DNA of 64,000 nucleotides, from positions 62,001 through 126,000 of the forward strand of contig NZ_JAAVTA010000008.1 in assembly GCF_012102705.1 (NCBI RefSeq). Reading direction: 5' to 3'. The position numbers were made by a program, and so were the translations under genes. The DNA comes from Haematospirillum sp. H1815. GTDB taxonomy: Bacteria; Pseudomonadota; Alphaproteobacteria; Rhodospirillales; Rhodospirillaceae. The notes under the pieces were generated by a model. The model did not search any database and was not told where the DNA came from. It saw only the letters and a list, made by a program, of their open reading frames with translations. Shown here piece by piece: positions 53,104 through 63,240 of this stretch; the first letter of the stretch is position 1; each line of letters begins with the position of its first letter.

Positions 53104-54453
53104 ATGGCCCGAAACCGCAACGCCTGTACCGTTCTTGTTCGCGCACTCTGCATCATGACCCTCTCTGCCGGCTTGTCTGCCTGCTCGGGTGACAGCTGGT
53201 TCGGGGATGATGTGAAACCGCCTGTACCTGGAACCCGCATTTCTGTCCTGGAGCATGAACGTTCCCTGAAACATGACCCGGACCTGGCTGCATCCATTCG
53301 CCTGCCCGCCCCGGAAGACAATCCACAATGGCCGCAGCAGGGCGGATACAGCCACCATGCCATGCAGCACATGAAAGTGTCAGCATCACCAAAGGTTGCC
53401 TGGATTCGCTCCATAGGCAGTGGCTCAGGCCGACGGGACCGCCTGATGGGAGAACCCGTCGTTGCGAACGGTACCGTTTATACCATTGACACCTCGGGTG
53501 TCGTAACAGCGATCAACGCCCAAAGCGGTAAAACCTTGTGGGACAAGGCATTGACCCCTGATCACGAGGATGACGGTTACCTGATGGGTGGCGGCGTCGC
53601 CTTCAACAATGGACGGCTGTTTGTCACAACCGGATTTGCCGACGTTATTGCATTGAAGGCAGACAACGGTGAGGAAATCTGGCGGCGGTCCGTCCCGGCC
53701 CCGATGCGGGCCGGTCCAACGGTCAGCGACGGTCGTGTCTTTGTGACAACGCTGGACAACAAGGCCCTCGCCCTTTCTGAAGAGAACGGATCCATCGTAT
53801 GGACATACTCGGGGGTTGAGGAGAATACATCGGTTCTGGGAGCCGCTGCTCCCGCCGTCATGGGCGGCGTCGGGATTTTCCCCTTCACCAGCGGCGAGGT
53901 TGTGGCCTTGCGTACAGATACAGGGGCCGCCCTGTGGGCAGACAGCGTGGTGGCGACACGGCGCACCGATGCAACCGGCACGCTGGCAGCCATCGCAGCT
54001 CGTCCGGTGATTGATCGAACCCGCATTTTTGTTCTGGGTCATTCCGGGCTTCTGACCGGAATAGACATGCGAACAGGGGAACGAGCATGGGAACTGTCGA
54101 TGGCGGGCCTACATCAGCCTTGGATTGCAGGGGACTGGCTGTTTGTTGTCACCCTGGATGCTGAAGTGGTCGCGATTGATGCAAGAAACGGAAAGATAGC
54201 ATGGATCACCTCCCTTGACCTGTGGGAAGACCCTGAAGACAGAAAGGGACGGATCACATGGGCCGGTCCCGTACTGGCCTCTGACCGCCTTGTCCTTGCA
54301 GGATCACATGGCAAGGCGGTCAGCATAAACCCCTATGACGGGTCCGTCATCGGCCACCTGGATATGCCTGCCGGTATATCCCTGTCTCCCGCCGTCGCAC
54401 ATGAAGCCCTTTACTTCCTGACCGACGCCGGGGATGTCGTCTGCGTTCGCTGA
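53104..54453 (+). CDS. bamB: Outer-membrane assembly lipoprotein BamB
   Basis: Beta-propeller subunit of the BAM complex. The 449-residue protein has a lipoprotein signal (LSAGLSAC) and repeated PQQ-like blades, for example [40 protein letters not shown] and [20 protein letters not shown] about 11 bases upstream supports the ATG at 53104. It lies 57 bases after the yfgM-like gene and 26 bases before der. Confidence 0.95.
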   Translation: MARNRNACTVLVRALCIMTLSAGLSACSGDSWFGDDVKPPVPGTRISVLEHERSLKHDPDLAASIRLPAPEDNPQWPQQGGYSHHAMQHMKVSASPKVAWIRSIGSGSGRRDRLMGEPVVANGTVYTIDTSGVVTAINAQSGKTLWDKALTPDHEDDGYLMGGGVAFNNGRLFVTTGFADVIALKADNGEEIWRRSVPAPMRAGPTVSDGRVFVTTLDNKALALSEENGSIVWTYSGVEENTSVLGAAAPAVMGGVGIFPFTSGEVVALRTDTGAALWADSVVATRRTDATGTLAAIAARPVIDRTRIFVLGHSGLLTGIDMRTGERAWELSMAGLHQPWIAGDWLFVVTLDAEVVAIDARNGKIAWITSLDLWEDPEDRKGRITWAGPVLASDRLVLAGSHGKAVSINPYDGSVIGHLDMPAGISLSPAVAHEALYFLTDAGDVVCVR

Positions 54454-54479
54454 ATTTTCTGGAAAGTACGAATTTTATC

Positions 54480-55976
54480 ATGACTTTTACGGTTGCCATT
54501 GTTGGCCGCCCCAATGTCGGCAAGTCTACGCTGTTCAACCGTCTGGTCGGCAGACGGTTGGCTATTGTTCATGACATGCCGGGCGTAACCCGTGACCGCA
54601 AGGTCCATAAAGCCAGCCTTGCTGGTATGGACTTTATGGTTATCGATACAGCAGGCTTGGAAGACAGTACGGACGAGAGCTTGGAAGGGCGGATGCGGGC
54701 GCAAACAGAAGCCGCTCTTGATGAGGCTGATGTCGCACTGTTCCTGATTGACAGCCGGGCCGGGGTAACCCCCTTGGATGCTCACTTTGCTGCCCTTCTA
54801 CGCAAACATCCCACCCCTGTTATCTTGTGCGCCAACAAATGCGAGGGCAAGGCCGGTGCGCCGGGGCTTTACGAGTCTTGGAGTCTGGGCCTTGGCGAAC
54901 CTGTTGCTGTTTCGGCTGAACATGGCGAAGGTATGCTGGAGCTGTTCCAAGCTCTTCTGCCGTTTGCTCGCGCAGCCGGAGCAGAACCGCCCGAGGATGA
55001 CGATGGCCCATTGGCATCCATCGTCAGGGAAACCGACGACACGACAGACGGTGACAACACGGGTGATGAGGCCAGCGATGACGACTCACTCACCCCTGCC
55101 GCTTCGGATGATGACGCCGAAGAAGAAGAGCTGGAGCCATATGAAGAACCTGGTCGGCCAGATCGCCCCTTGCAGATGGCCATCGTCGGACGCCCGAATG
55201 CCGGCAAGTCAACCTTGATCAACCAGCTTTTGGGGCAGGAACGTATGCTGACTGGCCCCGAGGCTGGCATTACACGTGATTCGGTCGAGATAGACTGGGA
55301 ATGGCAAGGACGGCGCATCCGCCTTGTCGATACAGCAGGCATACGCCGGCGTGCCCGCATCGATGACAGCCTGGAAAAATTGTCCGTTGCTGAAACCCTC
55401 AACGCCATTCGCATGGCAGAGGTTGTGGTGTTAATGCTCGATGCCAACGCCATATTGGAAAAACAGGATCTGACGATTGCCAGGATGGTCATTGATGAGG
55501 GGCGGGCTCTTGTCATCGCGGTCAACAAATGGGATGCCGTAGACAACCGTCAAGAGGCCCTGCAACAGCTTGATGATCGCCTGCAAAAGTCCTTGCCGCA
55601 GGTTCGGGGTATTCCGACTCTGACAATTTCCGCCCTGAGGGGTCGCGGAATGGATCAACTGATGAAAACGGCATTTGCTGTTCATAGGGTCTGGAACACA
55701 CGTGTCACCACATCGAAGCTAAATCGCTGGCTGGCGGAGATGACCGAACGCCACCCGACACCCTTGTCCAAACAAGGGCGACGGATTCGCCTGCGCTTTA
55801 TGACCCAAGCCAAAACACGCCCCCCAACCTATGCCATTTTTGCATCCAAGCCTGATGAACTACCAGATAGCTATATGCGCTATCTGGTCAATGGTCTGCG
55901 GGACACATTCGGGATAGAGGGTGTACCTATCAGAATTTTCCTGCGCAAACGGGATAACCCGTTTGACAAGAAGTAA
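54480..55976 (+). CDS. der: Ribosome-assembly GTPase Der (EngA)
   Basis: Tandem-GTPase factor for 50S maturation. The first G domain has GRPNVGKST (about 9-17) and NKCEGK; the second has GRPNAGKST (about 236-244) and NKWDAV. A C-terminal KH-like domain (about 410-498) follows. The 498 residues exceed the usual 440-480 because the linker between G domains (about 167-231) is long and very acidic. The gene ends at a strong terminator and closes the yfgM-bamB-der unit. Confidence 0.97.
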   Translation: MTFTVAIVGRPNVGKSTLFNRLVGRRLAIVHDMPGVTRDRKVHKASLAGMDFMVIDTAGLEDSTDESLEGRMRAQTEAALDEADVALFLIDSRAGVTPLDAHFAALLRKHPTPVILCANKCEGKAGAPGLYESWSLGLGEPVAVSAEHGEGMLELFQALLPFARAAGAEPPEDDDGPLASIVRETDDTTDGDNTGDEASDDDSLTPAASDDDAEEEELEPYEEPGRPDRPLQMAIVGRPNAGKSTLINQLLGQERMLTGPEAGITRDSVEIDWEWQGRRIRLVDTAGIRRRARIDDSLEKLSVAETLNAIRMAEVVVLMLDANAILEKQDLTIARMVIDEGRALVIAVNKWDAVDNRQEALQQLDDRLQKSLPQVRGIPTLTISALRGRGMDQLMKTAFAVHRVWNTRVTTSKLNRWLAEMTERHPTPLSKQGRRIRLRFMTQAKTRPPTYAIFASKPDELPDSYMRYLVNGLRDTFGIEGVPIRIFLRKRDNPFDKK

Positions 55977-56001
55977 GGCATGAACATTGTTGGAAATGGG
56001 A

Positions 56002-56038
56002 ACGGTCAGATTACTCAAGTGATCTGACCGTTTTTTTT
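56002..56038 (+). terminator. Rho-independent terminator after der
   Basis: The stem CGGTCAGAT / ATCTGACCG, loop 10, is followed by eight T. It lies 26 bases after the der stop codon. Confidence 0.95.
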
Positions 56039-56101
56039 GTGGCCCCATAACACCCCAATTCAGATGTCCACGTACACAATCTTGGATTTTAATCACGAAA
56101 G

Positions 56102-56121
56102 ATAATCTATTTACCAGATTA
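56102..56121. promoter_or_regulatory. Inverted repeat upstream of glpT, possible operator
   Basis: The arms ATAATCT and AGATTAT (spacer 6) lie in the AT-rich 198-base gap between the der terminator and glpT. An operator role is only suggested by position and symmetry. Confidence 0.3.
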
Positions 56122-56236
56122 TTATTCCGTGCAATAAAGATGCATTTGCAGGTATAAAACTACAAAAAATTGTGCATTTTTCTGCAATTTCATCGCCTTA
56201 AACAAGGCATACACCACGGAATGAGGATTGGCACCC

Positions 56237-57679
56237 ATGTCGCTGAATGCGCTGGCCCCGGCACCGCACGCCGCCCCCTTACCTGACCGTGACGTTGCTT
56301 CCCTCTACACGCGGCTGCGATGGCAGATCTTCTCTGGCATCTTCATCGGGTACGCCGGGTATTATCTGGTACGCAAGAACTTCTGCCTAGCCATGCCGTA
56401 TCTGATAGAGGAAGGGTATTCCCACGGTGAATTGGGAATAGCCGCTTCAGGTCTATCTGTTGCCTATGGACTATCCAAGTTCTTGATGGGTGCCGTTTCC
56501 GATCATTCTAATCCCCGCCTATTCATGCCACTTGGGCTTTTTCTTTCTGCCACCATCGTCTTCATACTGGGATATGTGTCTTGGGCAACGTCAAGCATTG
56601 CCACGATGTGTATTCTTTTGTTTGCGAATGGCTGGGCGCAAGGCATGGGATGGGCACCGTGCGGTCGTACCATTGTGCAGTGGTGGCCACAGTCCGAGCG
56701 CGGGCTGATCGTTTCTGTCTGGAATGCAGCACACAATATCGGCGGTGGTCTTCTGGGGCTTTTGTTCCTGACAGGTATGGGATGGTTCAACGACTGGCAT
56801 GCCGGTTTCTATGTACCGGCAGGGTTTGCCTTCGTTATTGCTGTATTCACGGCCTTGACCCTGCGCGATACACCACAGTCCTGCGGATTGCCATCCGTAG
56901 AAGATTACAGTAACGGTCGTCAAACGCCTCACCGGCCAGAACAAAAAATATCTTTTCGTATGGTTATTGGGCAGCACGTTATTCCCAATACCATGCTGTG
57001 GTGGCTTGCAGGTGCAAGCGTTTTTGTACACCTGATCCGGTTCGGGGTTCTGGATTGGGCACCGACATATCTAAAAGAAACAAGAGACTTTGATGTTGAA
57101 GTCTCTTCATGGGTTTACTTCCTGTACGAATGGGCTGGTATTCCGGGCACCTTGCTCTGTGGCTGGATATCAGATCGGCTGTTCTCGGCACGACGGGCAC
57201 CCGCCGGCATCCTGTTCATGGTCCTTATTCTCTGCGCACTTCTTGTGCAGTGGCTTGGTGCAGCACAGAATCCCTACATTGAAATGACGGCGTTTCTGGC
57301 TATTGGCTTCCTGATTTATGGCCCTGTCATGCTGATAGGATTACACGCCATGGAACTGGTGCCCAAGAACGCTGTCGGAGCAGCAGCGGGATTTACAGGT
57401 CTATTTGGCTATTTGTGCGGATCTGTCGCAGCCAATGCCATGATGGGGTACACGATCGACATATTCGGCTGGAACGGAGGTTTCGCACTCTTGACCGGGG
57501 CCTGCGTCATGGCAACAATCTGCCTGCTCAGAACACAGATGCCACACCGATCTTATGCCAATACCCCAACAGAACATCAGGATAAGCCGACCGGTGCCTG
57601 TGTCTGCCCACTACTACAGCCAGCCTTTGCGCTTGAAGTACAGGAAGGGCACCACCGCCGACATAAGCATCAGGAATAG
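56237..57679 (+). CDS. glpT: Glycerol-3-phosphate antiporter-type MFS transporter
   Basis: Organophosphate:phosphate antiporter family. The 480-residue protein has 12 helices and family motifs: FIGYAGYYLVRKNF in helix 1, GLSKFLMGAVSDHSNPR, GWAQGMGWAPCGRTIVQWW and a helix-11 GLFGYLCGSVAAN. Glycerol-3-phosphate is the likeliest substrate, hexose phosphate next. ATG 56237 is nine bases from GAGGA. The C-terminus carries a hydrophilic tail of about 45 residues (57540-57679) that overlaps the convergent corA gene by 66 bases and ends in a basic His-rich segment. Confidence 0.92.
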   Translation: MSLNALAPAPHAAPLPDRDVASLYTRLRWQIFSGIFIGYAGYYLVRKNFCLAMPYLIEEGYSHGELGIAASGLSVAYGLSKFLMGAVSDHSNPRLFMPLGLFLSATIVFILGYVSWATSSIATMCILLFANGWAQGMGWAPCGRTIVQWWPQSERGLIVSVWNAAHNIGGGLLGLLFLTGMGWFNDWHAGFYVPAGFAFVIAVFTALTLRDTPQSCGLPSVEDYSNGRQTPHRPEQKISFRMVIGQHVIPNTMLWWLAGASVFVHLIRFGVLDWAPTYLKETRDFDVEVSSWVYFLYEWAGIPGTLLCGWISDRLFSARRAPAGILFMVLILCALLVQWLGAAQNPYIEMTAFLAIGFLIYGPVMLIGLHAMELVPKNAVGAAAGFTGLFGYLCGSVAANAMMGYTIDIFGWNGGFALLTGACVMATICLLRTQMPHRSYANTPTEHQDKPTGACVCPLLQPAFALEVQEGHHRRHKHQE

Positions 57680-58597
57680 CGCCCATGGGTACCCCAGTGC
57701 CCACTTCAGCTCGGGCATCAGCTCGAAATTCATACCATAGATACTGGCAATCATGGTCGGAGGCAGGAAAACAACGGAAACAACCGAGAAGATTTTGATA
57801 ATCGAGTTCTGCTCGATATTCACCATGCCAAGGGTTGCATCCAGCAGGAAGCTGATCTTGCCAGCCAGAAAGGTCGCATGATCCAGAAGGCTTTGCACAT
57901 CGCGCCACATAATCTTGACTTGAGCCCTGGCTTCCTGCCCCTGACTGGGTAACCCCTGATCCAGAAACGCCAGAAGTCGGCCAATCGACATCAAACTTTC
58001 ACGCGCACGGGATGCAACGTCGCCAGTTTGGCCGATATCGCGCAAAATCTCCTGAAAGTCACGACTTTCAGCTTGGTTTACCCGCCTCTGCCCGGTTGGT
58101 GTGTGATTGAAAACTTCGGAGGATATGGCATCGACGCGGGCCATCTCACGTTCCAGAATGTCGGCCGCTCGCTCAATAACTGTTTCCAACAAGTTTACCA
58201 ATATCACATCGCCGGTCTTCAATCCCTGCTGCCGGCTGGCACGTGTGGCAAAGGCCCGGAATGGCTTGGGTTCAGCGTGGCGCACCGTCACCAGCCGCTC
58301 GCCGGACAGAATAAAGGTCACAGCTGTTGTTTCCGGATGCTCCGTATCGGACTGGGCCAACACAACGGCTGTCATGAAAACAGCGCCATCTTCCTGATAC
58401 AACCGGCTCGAAGCCTCAATCTCCTGCATTTCCTCCCGGGTTGGCAGGGCAATATCAAGAGCCTGCTCGACTCGATGAACCTCTGCCGTTACCGGTTGGT
58501 ACAGATCAATCCACACCACTTCCGGCGGAACCGGAAGCCCCGGAGCCGGAGGAAAGGAATACAGACCGGCCGGTCCTGGCACATAGACGGTCAGCAT
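57614..58597 (-). CDS. corA: CorA-type magnesium/cobalt transporter
   Basis: Pentameric Mg2+ channel of the inner membrane. The 327-residue protein has a large cytoplasmic N-terminal domain. Two C-terminal helices are joined by the selectivity motif G288-M-N290 (IYGMNFELMPEL), and the end is basic KRKGWL. GGAG precedes the ATG at 58597. Its 3' end overlaps the convergent glpT tail. Confidence 0.96.
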   Translation of the reverse strand: MLTVYVPGPAGLYSFPPAPGLPVPPEVVWIDLYQPVTAEVHRVEQALDIALPTREEMQEIEASSRLYQEDGAVFMTAVVLAQSDTEHPETTAVTFILSGERLVTVRHAEPKPFRAFATRASRQQGLKTGDVILVNLLETVIERAADILEREMARVDAISSEVFNHTPTGQRRVNQAESRDFQEILRDIGQTGDVASRARESLMSIGRLLAFLDQGLPSQGQEARAQVKIMWRDVQSLLDHATFLAGKISFLLDATLGMVNIEQNSIIKIFSVVSVVFLPPTMIASIYGMNFELMPELKWALGYPWALFLMLMSAVVPFLYFKRKGWL

Positions 58598-58672
58598 GGC
58601 AACTCCCTGTCAGCGATCCCTCTCTATACGCCGCCCCGCCCCCCGGGGGAACCATCTATATGCACGGTGATA

Positions 58673-59440
58673 TCACCCTGTGAACTGTTCGGACAAAATT
58701 CTTTCTTCAAGGTTATGCTCGGGATCGAACAGAACAGGTAACATGATCGAGCGATCCTCACGCACAGAGACACGTATGACATCGCGCACTTCGGTATAAT
58801 CGGCCACAGCCGAGACCGGGCGCTTTTCGCCCTCTATAATGTCAAAATCAAGGGATACCTGATGGGAAAGAACAGCACCACGCCAACGCCGGGGACGGAA
58901 TGCCGAAATTGGCGTCAGAGCCATGACGTTTGATCCCATGGGGAGAATGGGACCATGCGCAGAGAGATTATAGGCGGTTGAACCTGCCGATGTGCACACA
59001 AGCGCCCCGTCACAGATTAATTCCGGCAAACGGATCTTTCCGTCTACACTAATACGGATCTTGGCTGCCTGACGCGTCTGACGCAGCATTGAAACTTCAT
59101 TGATTGCAAGGGCATGCAGGGTATCCCCCTGGCTGGTCAGCGCCGTCATCGCCAAAGGGAACAGCTGAACGCAGGTCGCCTTTGCCAGGCGCTCCTCCAG
59201 CCCATGCTCGGCATATGCATTCAACAGAAAGCCGACTGTTCCTCGGTTCATGCCATAGATCGGTTTTTTCAATGCCATATGGCGGTGCATGGTTTCCAGC
59301 ATGAAACCATCTCCCCCCAAGGCCACAATAACATCAGCCCGATCAGCAGGAACCTGACCATAGCGCTGACAAAGGCGCTCCAGTGCTTCTTCGGCAGCAG
59401 AGGTAGCAGCAGCGGTGAAGCAGATTGAACCAAACGCCAT
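58673..59440 (-). CDS. nadK: NAD kinase
   Basis: Phosphorylates NAD to NADP. The 255-residue protein is of the short form common in alphaproteobacteria. It has the GGDG motif at 42-45 ([10 protein letters not shown]), [13 protein letters not shown] and [38 protein letters not shown] follows. GAGG lies four bases before the ATG at 59440. Confidence 0.96.
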   Translation of the reverse strand: MAFGSICFTAAATSAAEEALERLCQRYGQVPADRADVIVALGGDGFMLETMHRHMALKKPIYGMNRGTVGFLLNAYAEHGLEERLAKATCVQLFPLAMTALTSQGDTLHALAINEVSMLRQTRQAAKIRISVDGKIRLPELICDGALVCTSAGSTAYNLSAHGPILPMGSNVMALTPISAFRPRRWRGAVLSHQVSLDFDIIEGEKRPVSAVADYTEVRDVIRVSVREDRSIMLPVLFDPEHNLEERILSEQFTG

Positions 59441-59627
59441 AAAGCCTCGCTGATGGCAACAAACAACACAGGGAACACGGGGATGTCAGTATAATCGAGC
59501 CGCATTCCCTTGCCTACCCGCCGCCCGCTCTCCATCACAAGCGTAACATCCTGCCTACCTGCCACCCTGCAGACAGGACTAAAAGTTTCTTCCGATATCC
59601 GGGGCTCTTGAGGTACAGTTCCCGATC

Positions 59628-60029
59628 ATGAGCTATACACATATCCGACGCGATCTGCGCCCTGAACACGACACACGATCCCCGCAACGGCTGTATCGTC
59701 TTATTTTGCCCGAACAGTGGCGCCAAGCCGTCCGTGAGGGCTTTTTCGAAGGGTCTCCGACCGACCGGGCCGACGGTTTTATCCATCTGTCAACCGCAGC
59801 CCAAGTCATGGGAACAGCAGAACGCTGGTTCTCCGAAACGCCTGAACTGACGCTGCTACGCCTTGACCGCGATCGCTTGGCCGGGGCCGTGCGTATGGAA
59901 GGACCTGAACCCTATCCACACCTCTACGGTCTTCTTCCAATTGAGGCGGTGCAAGAAACATGGAATCTTCAGCTAAACGAAAACCTGCACTTTATATTCC
60001 CGACCGAAATTATCCTGGCCTCGTCCTGA
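59628..60029 (+). CDS. DUF952 family protein
   Basis: A 133-residue protein with the DUF952 pattern: RLILPEQWRQAVREGFFEGSPTDRADGFIHLSTAAQV and LLRLDRDRL. It also has PYPHLYGLLPIEAV. The biochemical role is unknown. The upstream GAGG is 14 bases from the ATG at 59628, so initiation may be weak or the start slightly different. It is 9 bases before pyrD, suggesting co-transcription. Confidence 0.9.
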   Translation: MSYTHIRRDLRPEHDTRSPQRLYRLILPEQWRQAVREGFFEGSPTDRADGFIHLSTAAQVMGTAERWFSETPELTLLRLDRDRLAGAVRMEGPEPYPHLYGLLPIEAVQETWNLQLNENLHFIFPTEIILASS

Positions 60030-60038
60030 TTTGCATTA

Positions 60039-61115
60039 ATGCCACTTGATCTCTACCGCCATGTTGCTGCGCCGCTTCTGGGACGAATGGACCCGGAGCA
60101 GGCACACCGCGTGGCAATACTTGCTGCGCAATTGCCCCTGATCCCGCTCTTCACGCCACAGCCTCAGCCAGAATTGGCTGTGTCCCTCTGGAACCGGACT
60201 TTTCCCAATCCGATTGGTCTGGCCGCAGGATTCGACAAGAACGGCAAAGTCGCCGATGCCATGTTGCGCATGGGATTTGGTTTTGTGGAAATCGGTGGAG
60301 TTACACCCCGCCCGCAGGATGGTAATCCAAAACCACGCCTTTTCAGGCTTCCGGAAGATGGGGCCATCATCAACCGGATGGGGTTCAACAATGATGGCAT
60401 GCACGTTGTCAGCCAAAGGTTGGCACGCTTGCGCAACAGCAAGCGAACACTTCACGGATTGATTGGTGTCAACCTGGGCAAGAACAAGGACACAACCGAT
60501 CCGGCTGATGATTACGTGAAAGGTGCCAGAGCCTTTGCCGGTTTGGCGGACTTTCTGGTTATCAATGTATCAAGCCCGAATACACCGGGATTGCGGGCGC
60601 TGCAGGAACGCAAGCATCTGGAGCACATTGTCAGCAGCGTGCGGCGTACTCTGGAACAGGATACGAACTCGACCCCGTTGCTGCTCAAGATTGCCCCTGA
60701 CCTTGGGGAGCAGGATGAAGCGGAACTTGCAGCCTTGGCCTGCGACAGTGGTATTGATGGATTGGTTGTCGCCAACACTACGCTGGCACGTCCGGATACG
60801 CTGACGGAACAGGCCCGTCATGAGGCGGGTGGGTTGTCCGGCCGTCCTCTCCGCACGGCCTCAACAGCCTTGCTGCGACGTATGTACCACCTGACCGGGG
60901 GAAGTATTCCCCTGATAGGGGTTGGCGGCATTGGCAGTGGCGCTGATGCCTGGGAAAAAATAAAAGCCGGGGCTTCCCTCATACAACTGTACACCGCCCT
61001 GGTCTACCAAGGGCCATCCCTGGTTCAGCAGATCAGGGATGATCTTGTTCTTCTGGCAAAGCGCGAAGGTTTCCATTCTGTTGCGGAGGCTATTGGTGCC
61101 GACCACAATTCCTGA
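60039..61115 (+). CDS. pyrD: Dihydroorotate dehydrogenase (quinone), class 2
   Basis: Oxidises dihydroorotate to orotate in pyrimidine synthesis, giving electrons to quinone. The 358-residue protein has the class-2 N-terminal membrane-associating helix (LYRHVAAPLLGRMDPEQAHR). NPIGLAAGFDKNG, the catalytic-serine region VSSPNTPGLR and GVGGIGSGADAWEKIKAGASLIQLYT follow. Its end overlaps the following HAD gene by 20 bases. Confidence 0.97.
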   Translation: MPLDLYRHVAAPLLGRMDPEQAHRVAILAAQLPLIPLFTPQPQPELAVSLWNRTFPNPIGLAAGFDKNGKVADAMLRMGFGFVEIGGVTPRPQDGNPKPRLFRLPEDGAIINRMGFNNDGMHVVSQRLARLRNSKRTLHGLIGVNLGKNKDTTDPADDYVKGARAFAGLADFLVINVSSPNTPGLRALQERKHLEHIVSSVRRTLEQDTNSTPLLLKIAPDLGEQDEAELAALACDSGIDGLVVANTTLARPDTLTEQARHEAGGLSGRPLRTASTALLRRMYHLTGGSIPLIGVGGIGSGADAWEKIKAGASLIQLYTALVYQGPSLVQQIRDDLVLLAKREGFHSVAEAIGADHNS

Positions 61116-62007
61116 CACACCTGAACCATCATCCGGTCTGTATATTCCCTTGCAACTTCCCGGCCTGCGCGCCGCCGCCGGGCTGTGGAACGCATTTATT
61201 CTGGATCTGTGGGGCGTGATTCACGACGGTGTCGCGGCGTATCCCCATTCAGCCGAGACCTTGCGTCAACTGCGGGCCACGGGGGCACGTGTGATGTTGC
61301 TGTCCAATGCACCACGACGTGCCTCTGCCCTGATAACGCAGATGGAGACCATGGGAATCCCCCGTGATCTGTATGACGGTATCCTGTCATCAGGGGATGC
61401 TGTGCATCATGCTCTTCTGACCCGCAAGGACCCCGCTTTTGCCGCACTGGGAAATACATGCTTTCATCTGGGGCCAGAACGGGATCTGACAATTTATGAA
61501 GAGACCGGCGTTGTACTGACAGACCTGGATCACGCCACATTCATCATGAATACTGGTCCGGTCAGCTTGGACGACAGTGCCGATGACTACCGGACCATGC
61601 TGGCCAAGGGCGTGCAAGCCGGGCTGCCGATGGTATGCGCCAACCCGGACAGGACCGTCATCCGACAAGGCAAAGTCATTGTGTGTGCAGGAGCTCTGGC
61701 GGATATCTATCTTGAATACGGGGGAACGGTTATCTGGAGAGGAAAGCCAGATCCTGCGGTATATCGGTTGTGTCTGGAGAAAATGGGGTTTCCATCAACT
61801 GGCGTCTGCACAATCGGGGATTCCCTCGAAACGGATATGGCCGGTGCAGCAGCGGCAAGCATCGACGGACTATGGGTAACGGGTGGCATTCATGCTGATG
61901 AAGTCGGCGGTGCCTACGGGAAGCCTGCCGATCCCCTGCGCATGGCGCGCCTTGCTGCCCGCTATGGCATTCGTCCAGCGGCCGCCTTGGCTGGTTTTAT
62001 CTGGTAG
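61096..62007 (+). CDS. HAD-IIA hydrolase, TIGR01459 type
   Basis: A 303-residue haloacid-dehalogenase-fold phosphatase of a subgroup found in alphaproteobacteria. Motif I is D37-L-W-G-V-I-H-D (first Asp replaced by the D-x-W form typical of HAD-IIA). Motif II is LLSNAPRR and the C-terminal acidic motif is IGDSLETDMAGA. The substrate is unknown. GTG 61096 has GGAGG six bases upstream and lies inside the pyrD end, so the two are coupled; the longer ORF from 61039 is not needed. Confidence 0.88.
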   Translation: MPTTIPDTPEPSSGLYIPLQLPGLRAAAGLWNAFILDLWGVIHDGVAAYPHSAETLRQLRATGARVMLLSNAPRRASALITQMETMGIPRDLYDGILSSGDAVHHALLTRKDPAFAALGNTCFHLGPERDLTIYEETGVVLTDLDHATFIMNTGPVSLDDSADDYRTMLAKGVQAGLPMVCANPDRTVIRQGKVIVCAGALADIYLEYGGTVIWRGKPDPAVYRLCLEKMGFPSTGVCTIGDSLETDMAGAAAASIDGLWVTGGIHADEVGGAYGKPADPLRMARLAARYGIRPAAALAGFIW

Positions 62008-62033
62008 TCAAAGACAAAAAGGGATGGTTTGTC

Positions 62034-63083
62034 ATGCATGCGTTATCCCCTCTGGAGTATCCTTGGACAGAGCCACCAGCGCCGTCAAACGTACAGAACG
62101 TAGGAGATGGTCTGCTCTGGGCCCGGATGCCCCTGCCCTTCGCCCTTGATCACATAAACCTGTGGGTCCTGGAAGATGTGGATGGAGACCTGACTATCGT
62201 GGACACGGGCCTTGCTACAGACGAAACCCAAGCCATCTGGGACGAACTGCTGGACGGGCCTCTGGCAGGTAAAGCCGTACGGCAATTACTATGTACACAT
62301 TTTCACCCCGACCATATGGGATTGGCCGGCTGGCTGTGCCAACGCTTCAATGCCCCCCTGACAACAACCCTGTCCGAATGGGCAATGGGGGTTATCTTGT
62401 CCTGTGACACGTCCGAGTCATTTTCAGAGAACCAAGCCAATTTTTATCGCCGGGCAGGATTGAATCCGGAAAAAATTCATCGTGTCGAAAAACGGGGCAA
62501 TACCCTTTCCCGGCGGGTTTCACCTGTTCCCAAACGCTTTAACCGCATCAGGCATGGCGACACGCTCATGATTGGATCGTACGCGTGGGATGTTATCATC
62601 GGACAAGGCCATTCTCCAGAGATGGCCTGCCTTTACTGCCCAACACAAAATATCCTGATTGCCGGAGACCAGGTTTTACCCCGCATCAGTCCCAATATCA
62701 GTGTCTGGCCCAATGAACCAGATGCCAATCCCTTGGTTTTATATCGGCATAGCCTGGAAGCCCTGAAGGATCTGGTTCCGGACACAGCCTTGGTTCTTCC
62801 CAGCCATGGCCTCCCATTCCGGGGTCTACATCGAAGAATCGACGCCATTCTACAACACCACAAAGGCCGCCTTGAGGACTGCCTTTCTGCCTGTCAAGAT
62901 GCACCACGTAGTGCAGCGGATCTTCTTCCCGTTCTCTTCCGGCATCCCCTGGATGAACACGGCTTGCTCTTTGCTGTGGGAGAAGCCATTGCCCACATTC
63001 ATCTCTTGGAACAAGAAAACGCCCTGGAGCGAATACGTGGAGTGGACCACGTTGACCGCTTCATAGTGCGACGCACAAAATAA
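62034..63083 (+). CDS. Metallo-beta-lactamase-fold hydrolase
   Basis: A 349-residue MBL-fold protein with metal motif H89-F-H-P-D-H94, an upstream LTIVDTGL, the third-ligand region GQGHSPEMACLY, and LIAGDQVLP with its metal aspartate. A C-terminal helical extension follows (about 255-345). Similar proteins act on thioesters or lactones; the substrate is unknown. The ATG at 62034 follows AGGGATGG. It is probably co-transcribed with the HAD gene (26-base gap). Confidence 0.9.
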   Translation: MHALSPLEYPWTEPPAPSNVQNVGDGLLWARMPLPFALDHINLWVLEDVDGDLTIVDTGLATDETQAIWDELLDGPLAGKAVRQLLCTHFHPDHMGLAGWLCQRFNAPLTTTLSEWAMGVILSCDTSESFSENQANFYRRAGLNPEKIHRVEKRGNTLSRRVSPVPKRFNRIRHGDTLMIGSYAWDVIIGQGHSPEMACLYCPTQNILIAGDQVLPRISPNISVWPNEPDANPLVLYRHSLEALKDLVPDTALVLPSHGLPFRGLHRRIDAILQHHKGRLEDCLSACQDAPRSAADLLPVLFRHPLDEHGLLFAVGEAIAHIHLLEQENALERIRGVDHVDRFIVRRTK

Positions 63084-63240
63084 CACCCGAATCCAGCACT
63101 GCATTCCATAACCCGACACTGGTACAAAATCGGCATGGCAGGCTTCGCGCCGCTCTCTTATACTGATAACAAGGAGCATGGCCTGTGGTAGAGATACTGA
63201 CGGCTTGCTTATCCGAATCTGCTACGGGATGGAGTGGTTG

